This document shows positions 1 to 11,775 of a DNA stretch of 64,000 nucleotides, piece by piece. The stretch is from Heliocidaris tuberculata (Eukaryota; Echinodermata; Echinoidea; Camarodonta; Echinometridae): assembly GCA_025618425.1 (NCBI GenBank), contig CM046833.1, positions 34,408,247-34,472,246 on the forward strand, written 5' to 3'. Below the pieces are notes generated by a model. The model ran no database searches. It had not been told where the DNA came from and was given only the letters and a program-made list of their open reading frames with translations. Position numbers and translations under genes: made by a program. Within the stretch, counting starts at the first letter, position 1; the number at the start of each line of letters is the position of its first letter.

Positions 1-1571
1 TTGAGGTCAAGTAAATTTTAATCGATACTATTGAATTATGTACATATTCACGACCTAGCATCCAATCAAAGTTTCAGAATAAACTGACACGCACAAGAAA
101 TATGAATAATGCAACGTATCGGGTGCTTATCGGGCTCTTCAAATGATCCGAAAGAGGCGGGGCCTAATTCCATTCGCGCAATGATTGTTAAAATTCATTA
201 ACATTCTGATAAACGCTACTTGCCAATGTGTAATAACATTCCACCTTTGTTTCGTCTTTCGCACAATTCCCTCTAATAAGCAGTGTTAAAACAATAATTT
301 GTCGACAATGGTTGAATTCGACAGTATTTCTTCGTCACATCACTTTCTAGTACCTAAAGATTAAAGAAGAAATTTATGTGCGATGAAAAGATGGCAAGGA
401 CGTTTTACTTTATGAAGCAAACCACCTAGCCTGGATACCTTTCTACTTTACATGGCATTTTCAGAAAAGAAAACAGCTCCCACGAGAAGAGAGAAAGAGG
501 AAAGAGAGAGAGAGAGAGAAATGGGCGGCTTTCTTCAATTTCTGACAACGCTTCTAGGATAATGTAGGACTGTTTACAATCGAGCAGTAGGTGGTGCTAT
601 TTCTCTTTGACTAAATTGATTGATTAACTGTAGAGCGGATCATGTTTTTGTAGTTACATGAACAGGATATGTAATTAGGTTTACAAACAAGATAATGAAC
701 GCAGAACACAAGATCCAAAATCAGACTTAGATTAGGACTGGTGCACACATTCCTGGACGTTGGTATGCATGCATGCATTCTATACTGCGCGGCGAAAGAA
801 ATCATTCAAAACCATAATTTCTCTTCTAAATAATGAAATTGAAACGTACCCCTTTTATGATTTCTGTCTTTTGCCCACATCAGTGATTAGGGCCTACTCT
901 CAAATTTTTTTTCACGAGCGTTCTTTCACAAAGTAGGATATATATACGATACAGGAACTCAATGTCAATAGTTAAATGGAAAGGGCAATGCATGTCTTGG
1001 AAATGGGACAACCTAGTTTTGAAATCAAGTTAGTGCATTTTTTAAAGGTTTTATTACCTAGTAGCTCGAAAAAGAAGACCACACATAATCTCCCTATAAC
1101 TTTTTTTTTTTTACAAGCAATACACTTCGTTTTCTATCACTGACGTTGACATGAATCGAAAATAAAATATTTTGTTACACCATGTTGGGTTTCGGGTTTC
1201 CCCATTTGTTCCCGCCACTCTCCGGTATTGTTAGGGAGGAATTTCTCAATAATATGGGGATCGTCAGTCATTTGAATGAAGTGCCTCATATTTTCGTCAT
1301 TCCTACAACGTATGTCAATAAAGCATCATTGTAAACGAGAAGTGAAGCGACAGATGTACAAACTTTACATTCCAAGCTTTGTACCTCTGTTCTCAGTTAC
1401 GTGTGCATATTTTTCCCATTATAATGCTACTGCAAATGATAAATGTAGGAAACGTACAGTTAGTTATAACCGAATTATTGGTATTCAACAATCAGTATTC
1501 AGACCCACAGACGCCATTTTCACCTATCTGAGGGCCGCCAATCGTGATCTACGTAAGTAGTTTTGCTTTGT
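1..1571. other. No gene recognised
   Basis: AT-rich sequence with a short (GA)n tract near 497-521 and T-runs. An open frame at 1276-1560 ends at a GTAAGTAG string that could be a donor (CTAC|GTAAGT near 1552), but nothing else supports coding. Confidence 0.5.
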
Positions 1572-1572
1572 A

Positions 1573-2364
1573 CAGGGGTGGTATATTAAAAACTGTTTTA
1601 TCTCTGACACTGTTGTATCTCCACACTTAAGATAAAATTAGTATTCTGAAAATTGTTGTAACTTTTGTTGTATTTTTTGTTGTATCTTTGTTCACTCTGC
1701 GCATGATCCTAATTTACATATGCGCGCTGAAGATAATATCATGAGATAATTGGTATTTTCGAAAATTATTTTATCCTTTGTTGTATCTTATCTTCCATGG
1801 TAACTACAACAAAACTTACAACAGCTTCTAGATGTTGTATCTCATGATCTCGGCAATTTTTCTAGCTCAGAATCAGACAGTACATGCTCGAATAGCAAGA
1901 TGGAGACTGTGTGTGATTCAAGATCTCATAGTAAGAGAAGACATTTTGAAGAAATTACAGGTGGAATTCGATGATTTTTACATCAATATGGGACTTGGTT
2001 CCAGCAGAAGAGGGTGAGCCATCATGTTAATTAATTGCAGTCCAATAGCGCATGGCGCATTATAAAACGCGTAATTTAATAACTACGCCCGAAATTGATA
2101 TACGCGCAAAGCCCATCCTTATGTTTGACATAAGGGGTTCTCCTATTGGTTATAAACCTACCTATATACAATCCATCTTGATTGGTAAAGTGCCAAAAAA
2201 TGGGCGTGTCAAAGATAGTATAAAGGCGGCCCTTAGGGAGATGATATCTCCTTAAAACAATTTTCAGAATACCAACTTACAACAATATTAGCGAGGTATT
2301 ATCTCCGGAAGATACAACAAAAGTCACAACATAAGTTACAACAATTTTCAGAATACCACCCCAG
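1573..2364. mobile_element. Inverted-repeat (non-autonomous) DNA transposon, about 790 bp
   Basis: The left edge, CAGGGGTGGTAT with TATTCTGAAAATTGTTGTAAC close inside (1640-1665), is mirrored at the right by GTTACAACAATTTTCAGAATACCACCCC (2332-2362). Further TTGTTGTAT/ATACAACAA pairs lie inside. The open frames within (1832-2017 and 2052-2255) are short and unrecognised. Target duplication is not clear. Confidence 0.65.
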
Positions 2365-2501
2365 GGGCCTGTAACATAAAGAGATACAATCAATCTTACG
2401 ATCAATTGTAACTCTTCAGTACATGATTTGCTATAGACTTACGATTGATATATTGATATCAATCGTAAGATTGATTTATCTCTTTATGTTACAGGCCCTT
2501 A
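2363..2501. mobile_element. Small palindromic MITE, about 138 bp
   Basis: AGGGGCCTGTAACATAAAG at the left is matched by CTTTATGTTACAGGCCCTT at the right. The pairing continues inward through ATCAATCTTACGAT, leaving only a short loop. It sits directly against the right end of the preceding element. Confidence 0.75.
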
Positions 2502-3130
2502 TGACTAGCGAGCGGACCCCTAAAAGAAAGTATAACTGTTATGTGTTATGCAGAATTTTCTTTTGGCGATGCTAAAAACACGTCAAAAGTTTACTATGAA
2601 ATCAGTGTCATACACTCTCATTGATGGTATACTTTAATTTCATCAAATAACAAAACGCTCTTGAAAACAATAGGTAAAATGGAACCACTATTTTTATGAA
2701 TATCATTTCGCTTCATTAGATTGGTGTTAAGTTACACTTTTTTATATCATGATAAAATTTTACCGCAGACACAATATTTTCCAACAATGGTACTAGTAAT
2801 TAGTCTTTTTTACTTCTGACTGAAAGAATGCTTTTATTGAAATTAAATGACCAAATTGCTAAGCTGAGAGGGAAAACCTATACTATCAAAGTACAACCTA
2901 AGGGCATTATTATCTTATCAATATAACTTGAACAATTTACTTTGGTCCATGGGTTTAGGTTTAACATTTACGATATTATGAGATAGTCAGAGAGAATCAA
3001 GACACAGTAAAAATATGCACACTTTTGTTCCAGAATGTACTGAGGTTATTTGCTAAAAGTTTTGATTTTGATATTGCATCTTTATTATAAGGAAACAAAA
3101 AAACAAACAAACAAAGAAATGGTTTCCTTC
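2502..3130. other. No gene recognised
   Basis: AT-rich, no long open frame, no repeat recognised. Confidence 0.5.
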
Positions 3131-3434
3131 AAAATTTCATTCTCAATACTCCAAACCTTTGCTGCAGTGATAATACATGTAGGTCCAATTTTTTCTCACG
3201 TGACCTGACAAAATCTATATGATTAGGAGAGAAAAGTCTTTTTTGCATCATATGTAACTTGAAATTCAACTGTTTTCAAAATATTGTTGACGTAGCATAT
3301 TCCTGTAGCACTCCGAGCTTTTAGAAATAGGTTATCTTATTTCAAAATGTCTTTCGAAAAACAAACGATAACGAGATTTTTCACTGAAGGTACACCCTAC
3401 AGCTGCCAATTATTAACAGACACGAGCATAGTAA
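3131..3434. repeat. Dispersed repeat, copy 1 (second copy 44470-44790)
   Basis: About 300 bases align along their length with 44470-44790, sharing GTGATAATACATGTAGGTCCAATT, the CATGACCTGACAAAA block, a CCGAGATTTTAG-like block and TCTTATTTCAAAATGTCTTTCG. The end overlaps half of a GATAACGAGATTTTTCA element, which is complete in the other copy. Confidence 0.7.
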
Positions 3435-4950
3435 TTATTTAATCAATTTTCGTTTTTATCATAAGCGCCTTCTCCCTCGGATTAGTACTCAAAATATATT
3501 AAAGATACCGTGTTGCCATAGGTCCTCCACTGAAAGAAAAACATCTTACCGTCTAAATACACATTTGAAAAAAATGACACTTAAGTCATTGTTTATTTTG
3601 GAACGAATGGGATAGTTGTCCCCCGCTACTGTGCAGAGACATTACCAATTCGACCAATTTGAAAATCCCATATGTGTATAGAGATTTCAACTTTTAAAAC
3701 TTCATAACTTTAATATTGCTTTTCCGATTTGGTTTAAACTTTCTTTTATGAGTGCGCACTCATGTTATATCCTTTGGTTGTATTTATCTAGGTGAAATAG
3801 TTGAAATATTTATTGGTTACAATAAGTCAACAACTATACTTTACAATGTATTTAAATAATGGGTATAGACAATAAATGATGAGTACAGTTAACATAGCTT
3901 GAGTAAAACGTGTACTAAAAGTGTATTAAAAGTGATGATACAGAAGAGCTACAGCATAAGCATAGCTAGATTTGCTTGCAGCCCTCAAATATTTAGTATA
4001 TATCAACGTAGTAAACATGATAAACGGGGGTTGACTGGCAGGAGGGAAAGGGGGAGTGAAAAATAGGAATAAGAATGGATGAATTCAGTTGGGGACTTCC
4101 AGCTATCAATGAAAATGTCTAAGAACGATTAAATTGATATTGCATTTAGCCGATGCAGGGCTTATTGGTCCAAATAAGAACAGTATGTTGGCTATGGCAG
4201 ATCAATGTTTCATTAATTTAAGATATTGAAAGAACTAATACAAATTACAGGTAAAAGTAAGTACATCATTTAACACAATTTAAAGATTTGTGCAATGAAT
4301 ACAGTAGTCTAACAAACGAAATCAATGGCGTATGGATATATTTCATGTGAGATTGACCCGATATTTATCTCGAATAGGCCTGATTCAATGATTTGTGACC
4401 GGCCCGGTGTCATTTTTTTTTTCCTTCGTAATAATTTTTAACCAATCCCAAAGAAAACCTAGACATATGATGATTATGGGATCAATTTTGTTTATTGGTG
4501 TTACCAAGTTTTAAAGATTTTATTTATTTCTGGACATATTTAATGTTTGCGAGGTTTAGTCACGAGCAAAATATAAACACACACCCATACTATTTTTTAG
4601 CAGTCCTTTGTGAACTCAAACAATAATACTCTCAGAGTAGTGAATATTAGATTTGTCTATAAAAAACAGGAACTTTTGCATGTTTGATCTACGTTATCAT
4701 GACAGGGGTAATTCTTTGTAGACCTTTTATCTATTGTGTAATCCCACATTCATTTATACATTTAGTTTCAGATTTTTCATGGAGGAGGCAGGCAAGGATA
4801 AAATTAATGGAAGAATATGATTCGTCTATTCTGTCTAGACGTTTAATCAGAATTTTAACCATCTTGTGAATAAAACATGGAAGAAAAAATGATTTCAATT
4901 TTTTCGTCATATCTCACTTATTGTGGAATTCCCAAATGATGTACTCTAAA
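3435..4950. other. No gene recognised
   Basis: AT-rich sequence with a short T-run near 4412. No open frame above about 60 codons with coding character. Confidence 0.5.
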
Positions 4951-4954
4951 AAAT

Positions 4955-6706
4955 GTTGGCAGGTAAAAATGGTGCCAGGTAAAAATGTCAGAGATAAACA
5001 TATCAGAGGAAAAAATGTCAGAGGTAAAAATGTCAGAGGTAAAAATGTCAGTGGAAAAATTTCAGAGGAAAAATATCATACTAGGAAATCAAAATATGAA
5101 ATGACAAAGGTTTATCTTAATTGATAAAGTATCAAGTAAAGTATTAAGTAAAATCGTACGATAAATGTACTACGTTATAAACGACTGCATCTTGAATTTG
5201 GAAAAAACAGTTTAGTTTGAGAGGCCTCATAACATTATATTTATTAATTTCTTATTTACAACATGGTACATAGCTTATAAAAAAAAAAGAATTTCATCTT
5301 CTGCCTTTGAAAAATAACTGCGTTACCATGGTTACAACACAGTCGAAATCACAGTCAAGGCAAACTACCGGACTAGGTAATCATGGTTTTACCAGTTGTT
5401 GTTTGTGAAGAACAGTTTTTATATTGTTTGTTTCCAGTTTTAATGGGCGTAGGTCTGTCAACTGACCGCAAAGTGTTACTTGAACTTTGTAATTAAATGT
5501 TTAGCGAGGGGTAAATATGTCTGCTTGTATTTATTTTGATATGTTAATGTCATGACTGGCATTGCATGGTGAATGCGAAATCTAAATCTGAGAAAAGTAA
5601 TGTAGAACTGGTGATAATTTAGGAAAGTTTCCTTAGACTATACCTTATTTGATTCTCAACACCTAACAGTCAAATAGACATGAAAATTAGTAAATTTAGG
5701 GGTGAGCACTAGAGTACCGAAGGGGGGGGGGGGGGGGGGGGGGAGACACCCCCCTGACAACTTTTGACCAACAAAAAAAAGATTATCGGGTTAATGAAAA
5801 ATTCTCTGTAAAAGGTCCTCTCCATCAGTGGCGGATTTAGGGGGGGGGAATCCTTGCCCGTGCCACCCCCCCCCCCTTGAAAGACGAGCATACATTTTTC
5901 GGCCCCCCCCCCCCCTTCTTTTATAACTGATAAACTTTTTTCACCATTTCCTCGGAAGTTTTGCCCCTCTTGACGCCAAGGTCCAGTTACGCCGCTGGGG
6001 CTGGGGTAAAGGTTTACATCCGCACTTGTTAACATTTTGAGAAATTTAAGATTTTTAAAAAGGATTTTCTGTGACTGATTGAATGATTATGCGTACAGTC
6101 TTCATTTGGACTTCAGAATGAAGCATCGATGTTTTTTACAAGACAAGTACAGAAAATTTAGAATTACATGTGTATACAATGCATTATGTGTGCGCGGATG
6201 TGTTTGTGTGTGTGTAAGTATGATATAAATCACGGGAATAGCCACATAGTATTATCTAGCGTTATTGTGTCATCCCCCCCCCCCCCCCCCCTCCCTCCAC
6301 TAACAAAAGATTATTTCCGCGGCTATACGCGCCTGGTATAAGTACGTATGCATAAATTTGGGGTTTTGTTCGTGTCCTAGTGTGTGTGTTTGCGAGAAAA
6401 ATCTTGGCGCCTGAATGCCCCCGCTTCTCCGAACAGACCTACGCCACTGACTACAAACAGACTCAAAATATTGAGAAATGTCACAATTTTTTATCCAGAG
6501 TTCCCTAAATATTCTAAAGTGCCCATAAATAGTTCATTCAGTTGGCCCTGGGTGACTAATTGATATATTTCTGACTTATTTACTTCTAACATATTTTCCT
6601 CTGGCATTTTTACCTGTGACAATTCTTCCTCTGACATTTTACCTCTGACATTTTTACCTCTGACATTTTTTCCTCTGACATTTTTACCTCTTACATTTTT
6701 ACACCG
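4955..6706. mobile_element. Foldback-like element whose ends are tandem 15-mers
   Basis: About eight copies of a 15-base unit (GGTAAAAATGTCAGA) at 4955-5080 face about ten inverted copies (CTCTGACATTTTTAC type) at 6565-6706. Tandem repeats arranged as terminal inverted repeats are the hallmark of foldback-type transposons. The interior, about 1.5 kb, carries poly-G/poly-C repeats and no recognisable gene. Outer ends are approximate. Confidence 0.6.
5826..5997. repeat. CAGTGGCG poly-G/poly-C MITE, copy 1
   Basis: Begins CAGTGGCGGATTTAGGGGGGGGG and ends with GTTACGCCGCTG, with C-runs inside. A related poly-G/C stretch precedes it at 5720-5755. It is one of many copies of a hairpin family in this window. 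Confidence 0.55.
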
Positions 6707-6837
6707 AACCTAAAAATAAGGTTGTCAATCATAATTATAAAGAAATCACATTCACATAAACTGAGATATCAATGTCAATAATGACTCAGTCTTGTGTATA
6801 GAAGAGAAGATAAATACCAGCTATCGAAGCCGTGGAC

Positions 6838-6934
6838 ATGTTGAAGTCGAGACATGTCTCTGGTACATGTACGCCCCCGGCCCCTTCCGTACTAGATTTC
6901 ACACTCGACTTTTCCGCCATTGCTAACAGTAGAG
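6838..6934 (+). other. Candidate 5' coding exon (unplaced)
   Basis: An ATG at 6838 opens 32 codons without a stop (begins MLKSRHVSG, later APSVLDFTLDFSAIANSR) and ends at a good donor, AGAG|GTAAGT, in phase 1. It sits in a relatively GC-rich patch that is free of obvious repeats. It is phase-compatible with the 7361-7405 candidate but not with the first secure exon at 10864. It could be the start of the death-domain gene with one exon still missing, or chance. Confidence 0.25.
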
Positions 6935-7360
6935 GTAAGTAATATAAACGTTTTCATAGTTGTTTTATGGAAATATCTGATTATGTTCCTTCGGTTTCAC
7001 ATGTAACATCTACCATTCTGTATCTATCAGAGAAAGCATAGTAGAAGACATTGTGGTAGACAGTTTCCCACCATGACCTGATGACACATCCGTGTGAACG
7101 ACACAGGCTAGGTATGCATGGTAAAAATTCCCCCACGCAGTGGAGATCGTGAATGCGCTCTTTGTCCATGCAAGAAATCCGGAAACCAGTGGATAATAAC
7201 TCTTTGAAAGAGCGCCTGGTAAAAATCGGTACCGTCAAAATCAAATGCAATATAAATTGTACAACTGACACGACTACTATCATAATTAAGTATGATGAAG
7301 TTGCAGTAGACGTGGGCCTCTTTCTGGGGTTGATGTATTTCTTCATTCTTGGTATTGCAG

Positions 7361-7405
7361 GTATATCAACATCATTAGCATCCGACGTATATAAAGTCGA
7401 CAAAG
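7361..7405 (+). other. Candidate 45-base exon (unplaced)
   Basis: A strong acceptor (TTTCTTCATTCTTGGTATTGCAG) is followed by 45 bases open in phase 1 (ISTSLASDVYKVDK) and an AAAG|GTAAAG donor. Its phase matches the preceding candidate (6838-6934). No homology is recognised. The same DNA also carries longer open frames on both strands (7153-7425 plus, 6981-7532 minus), which are not recognised either. Confidence 0.2.
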
Positions 7406-7533
7406 GTAAAGCCATAACAATGTAGAATAAGCCTTTAAGTGCGAGAGTTCGAGGAGAAAGAGAGAGGGAGAGAGGGGAAATGGGAGGGATGGGCGAGACA
7501 AAAAAAAATTTCGCCATCCCTCCAAAAGTCACT

Positions 7534-7718
7534 CAGTGGGGGGGGGGGGGGGGTATGGGGTCCAGTTTCCTTCCATAATTCTCTGACAAGCAAAAAAAAA
7601 AAGGTTTTCCGTTCTAAAAGGAGGGGGCACAATCAAAAAAGAGGCGGGAACAATGCATTGTTTTCTTTCAAAAGGAGGGGCACGGGCCGAGACTCCCCCC
7701 CCCCTAAATCCGCCACTG
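7534..7718. repeat. CAGTGGCG poly-G/poly-C MITE, copy 2
   Basis: Starts CAGTGGGGGGGG and ends CCCCCCCTAAATCCGCCACTG, so the ends are inverted copies apart from the length of the G-run. Confidence 0.6.
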
Positions 7719-8439
7719 TATAGAGGTATGAGAGCATTAACTCATACCATTTCACAGAGTTCCAAGGACTTTCTTGGTTGCAGTACCACATTACACTATA
7801 TTTATAGCAACCATGGTAACCATGGTAACAAGGTGATTTAACAATTACGGCCTAAGAGCAAATAGGTCTTGCCAAACAAACAAATATTTCCCAAGTTTGC
7901 AAGCATAGTTCATTTTACCATGATTAATATGAAGGTTTTGAACTTTGGAATGAAGGCCACAGTAGTATAATGCTAATGCCATGCAGCGTTATCAGAGGGT
8001 TTTTTGCATTCATATACGGTATTATCATAAACACAATGGGAAGATAATTGAATACTAGCTGATGATTTTGTGTCAACAAAACTAACACTCATTGTCCGTA
8101 TCGCTTGGAGATTTTAACCTTGCATTTTTTAAATCTAGAGACATCCAGCCATGAGAGAGTTTTACAATGTATTAATGTCATAAATATTAAGTGTTCCCAC
8201 TTACCCGTGAACTTACTCGTATTTACCAGAAACACTGCTACTTTATCGACAATTACTCGAGGACGAAAGCTGTCATTCTAGAATTTGTAAAGGTGACATA
8301 AATGTTAATTTACGTGCATTTTGTTCTCAGTGAAATTAGTTTGAACCTGTAAATAAACGCTTTTATAAACCTGCAATAAATGAAACCAATATTTTAAATT
8401 TCACCCATATATGCTGTGCAATATGGAATGGCATCTAGA

Positions 8440-8878
8440 TTAAGAGAATGTAAAAATGGCTATGACAAATTAATGAAAAAAAATCATTCAGTTTATGTGA
8501 AGTATTTTCCTGTTAAGAAAGTTCGTTAACAGAAAAACTAGTAAAACCTTGATTTTCACGATTTGCGGATGAACAACGATAAGTTGAATCTATACCGCAG
8601 GTACTTGAAAAATCCAAACGAATCGAACATGAAAATATACATACGCTTAAGAAATATGTTAACTTGTGTAATGAGGAAATATATGAAGGATTATTGTAAT
8701 TATCAGCTTCCAAAAAGTAAACAGGAAACACGTCTACAACTTATATATTCATAAAAAGAACATAATTATTAGGCAAAATCAGAGTAAAATTGCACAATTT
8801 TTAAACAAACATAATAAACATCCTGATGATAATGAGGTGTCTGATAGTTTTAATGATTATTTTGTTGATATTGCACCG
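8440..8878 (+). pseudogene. LINE fragment between endonuclease and reverse transcriptase
   Basis: Decayed frames read FPVKKVR, then NDKLNLYRRYLKNPNESN...IYIRLRNMLT, then, after a frame change, RQNQSKIAQFLNKH and VSDSFNDYFVDIAP. This is the charged linker that follows the endonuclease in CR1/Jockey-group LINEs. It resembles the same segment of the long LINE at 41250-41580. Several stops and frame changes show it is dead. It is cut off on the right by a poly-G repeat. Confidence 0.65.
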
Positions 8879-8950
8879 TGGCGTATTCAAGGGGGGCACG
8901 TGCCCCGAGCGGCACTTAAAAGCCCCCCCCCCCCCCTCAAAAAAAAAAAA
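8877..8950. repeat. CAGTGGCG-type poly-C repeat, partial copy
   Basis: GTGGCGTATTCAAGGGGGGCACGTGCCCC and a C-run followed by an A-run interrupt the LINE fragment. The right end is not clear. Confidence 0.4.
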
Positions 8951-9093
8951 GCAAAACAGAGGACGATAAAGGGGAGAAAGAGAAGAAAATGATGTTCCTT
9001 TCAAGATTACATGCGCCTCCAATCCAGGGTAAAGTGCTTAAGAAATAGGATTTTGAATGGCCCAGGGTAGAAATACGAAATTTTCTAAAGCAT

Positions 9094-9260
9094 GGGTCAC
9101 ATTTGACCAATAACGATAATCATAACGAGATTTTCAATTAAAGGTACACCTATTATATTTTGTGAACGTGTGAATATGCTTGTGTTTACTAATAGTAGGG
9201 CAGCTCTAGAGTGTACCTTTAATGAAAAATCTCGCTATCGTTGTCATGCAAATATGACCC
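9094..9260. mobile_element. GATAACGATAACGAG MITE, copy 1
   Basis: Inverted repeat ends GGGTCACATTTGACC and AAATATGACCC. Inside, TAACGAGATTTTCAATTAAAGGTACACC is mirrored by GTGTACCTTTAATGAAAAATCTCGC. Other copies lie at 13980-14160 and 44713-44872. Confidence 0.8.
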
Positions 9261-9264
9261 AGAC

Positions 9265-10863
9265 TTAAGCCCGCTCTCTCATATAATTATGTTCTGAAGG
9301 ATTTCGTAATTTCGTGCCCCTAATATAGGATATAGGGCATAAATGGCTATTTTAAAGGGTTCAAACTTCCGAGAATAAATATTCTCCTTGTTAATTTTGG
9401 TGCCAAAAATATAGGACTGATTGCTTAAAATAGCATTGCCAAAATTTGAAAAATATCCTAATATTCGCCTGCCGTGCTAAATTCCTCGGATATGTTTCTT
9501 CAGAGTTCTTGATTTCTAACGTTCATGGAATCTAATGCTGGGTCGCTATACTCCCTCATTTTATGAGTTTATCAAACTTTAGCTACTAAGTGTGTCAAAA
9601 ATTATTTTTAACGTAGTGCTTTAATTTCTGAACTGAAAGCGGGAATTATTCTAGTTTGTATTTTTTAGTTAAGGCGGTGAGGGGGGGGGGGGGTTCTGTT
9701 TGCCTCGGGCGCGTAATTCCTAGATACGCTACTGCGTAGACTATCTGATAATTTCAATGCATTAAAGGTTTGCTAATGTACTATTAATCCAAATGTTCTA
9801 TTTCCACAATCCTATACATGTACATTGTATATTATTTCACTCTCTTTATGAAAAAGATACTAAACACCGACTCCCATTACATCATACCGGACTACATTGA
9901 ACAGTATGGAGGTAAGTTATTCAAATTCTGTTTGAGTAACAACGTGTGAGCTGTCCTACAACTATCTAAAATTCTGTCAAACAGAATGATGTAAGAATCA
10001 ACCTTGTAAATGTGAACATAGCCAAACCAGAGGGGTGGTGACGGTTAATGTTAGCGCTCATAGGGGGTCTACATTTTACGTGTTTTAGTATATACCCCCC
10101 CCCCCCCCCTTCCTCCTCCTCACAACCACATGTATCTTATTTCATATTATTTAGTATAATAATTTCTCTTTTAATGTAATTTCGTTTCACATAAACAAGG
10201 ATAGTATATGACCTTGATAAACTTGTGTTACAAAATAAGTGATTGTACGACACATACAATTTCCAACAGTGACGACAATCGAAATCCTAACTTCAACCCA
10301 TCATTATACCTAACACTAAAACTTAAACCAACCCAAAACCACGTTATAACCCTAATCTTATCCCTACATTTTTCAGATGTACTCTTTCATCATGTTCATG
10401 TCTTGCCCATATCCTTGTAAGATAAGGTCATTTTATGAGAAACATCCATTCCTCTTTTTAATCGATGTAGGAAGACGAGAATACATCACTTTCCAAATCC
10501 CCTGATGAACAGGCGAGTTAATATTTCATATGTATTTTAGATATATGTCTTTGGATACGGAAAATTATACTTCTAAACGCTAAGACACTTCATTCAAATC
10601 AAAGCTGATGAATGAAAAAGAAATCATGTTCTAATATTATTCAAAGTGAAAGGGATTTGATTATCATGCATGCTTTAGTTTCAAGAAGCTCTGTAATCAA
10701 CTGGTTGACAATTCAGTATTGTATGTTTTGGTACCATGGACAAGCCTTCTGTTCGTTTGAAACTGTTTTTGATGAGTATTCCTATTGTTTGAATAAATTG
10801 ATGTTATTTATCTGTAATGATATTAACATCGTCAAATTTCTCTTCTTTATTTTCACCTGTTAG
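9265..10863. other. No secure gene; possible 5' region of the death-domain gene
   Basis: Holds a G-run at 9678-9692, a C-run near 10085-10110 and the weak exon candidate at 9848-9911. A segment at 10377-10416 has a good acceptor and donor but does not fit by phase. Confidence 0.4.
9848..9911 (+). other. Candidate exon with poor fit
   Basis: An open segment from ATG (MKKILNTDSHYIIPDYIEQY) runs to a near-perfect donor, GGAG|GTAAGT, in phase 1. Joining it directly to the exon at 10864 gives an immediate stop. It would need an intermediate exon that could not be found. It is kept as a lead for the missing 5' end. Confidence 0.22.
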
Positions 10864-10923
10864 GATGAAGATGGTGCATCTGGGTCACAGTTTGCACCAC
10901 CATCGGCACCTACCGATGGAGGG
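10864..10923 (+). CDS. Exon: acidic/proline linker 1 (phase 0-0)
   Basis: Sixty bases between a TAG acceptor and a GGG|GTAGGT donor encode DEDGASGSQFAPPSAPTDGG, a disordered-looking linker. The acceptor TAG is itself an in-frame stop, so the exon cannot extend upstream. Only this frame continues openly into the leucine-rich exon. Its composition resembles the next exon, which suggests an exon duplication. No domain is recognised, and its place in the gene rests on phase and splice sites. Confidence 0.6.
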
Positions 10924-11193
10924 GTAGGTAGTTTTATTTATATATTTATTCATTCATTCATTCATTCATTCATCTATTCATCTATCTATCTATCGATGTC
11001 TTTGTTTGGTTGGTGTTCTTCTGTTGTTTCATTTACCCAAAAACATATTCTATGGCTTACCACACCATCATTCATAGTAGTGGTAGTCGTTGTTGTATAC
11101 GTAATCGAAGTGGTTTGAAGATTTGAAAGTGGTAATATTAGTAGAAGAAGAAGAAGAAGTAGTAGTAGTAGCAGCAGTAGTAGTAGTAGTAGC

Positions 11194-11225
<32 letters not shown>

Positions 11226-11229
11226 CAGC

Positions 11230-11312
<83 letters not shown>

Positions 11313-11562
11313 ACAGGGCGGATCCAGGATTTTGTGAAAGAGGGGGCACAATAATTATTAAGAGCATTTTTATGAAAAGAGAAGAGGAAAAAAAAAAGGT
11401 CATCACCAGGAAAGGGGCACGGTGTTGTATAGTTTGTATTTCAGGCACTTTGATCTCAAAATTCAAAAGGGGGAAGCTGGGCATATGTGCCCCTGCCCCT
11501 CTCCCTATACCCGCCACTGGTAGTTAGAGAAGGAGTAGTAGAAGTAGCATCAACAGTATAAA

Positions 11563-11593
<31 letters not shown>

Positions 11594-11615
11594 TGTTGTT
11601 GTTGTTGTTGTAGTG

Positions 11616-11656
<41 letters not shown>

Positions 11657-11675
11657 TGTAGTAGTAGTAGTTGTT

Positions 11676-11708
<33 letters not shown>

Positions 11709-11734
11709 ATAATATAGTAGTAGTAGTAGTAGTA

Positions 11735-11775
<41 letters not shown>

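Larger units (their letters stand above)
6707..7533. other. Relatively unique stretch with candidate exons
   Basis: Holds the two weak exon candidates listed separately (6838 and 7361). A 183-codon open frame on the minus strand (6981-7532) and a 90-codon frame on the plus strand (7153-7425, with a hydrophobic stretch) overlap. Neither resembles a known family, and overlapping open frames of this size can arise by chance. Confidence 0.4.

Noticed and set aside
6981..7532. 183-codon minus-strand frame overlapping a 90-codon plus frame
   Set aside because: No family recognised; the start falls in a MITE-adjacent region. Not listed as a gene.
10270..10360. CCTAAC-rich stretch as a telomeric repeat
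   Set aside because: Spacing is irregular and units are mixed; unlike 35597 it is not a tandem array.
10377..10416. 40-base exon candidate with good acceptor and donor
   Set aside because: Its phases fit neither the candidate at 9848 nor the secure exon at 10864.
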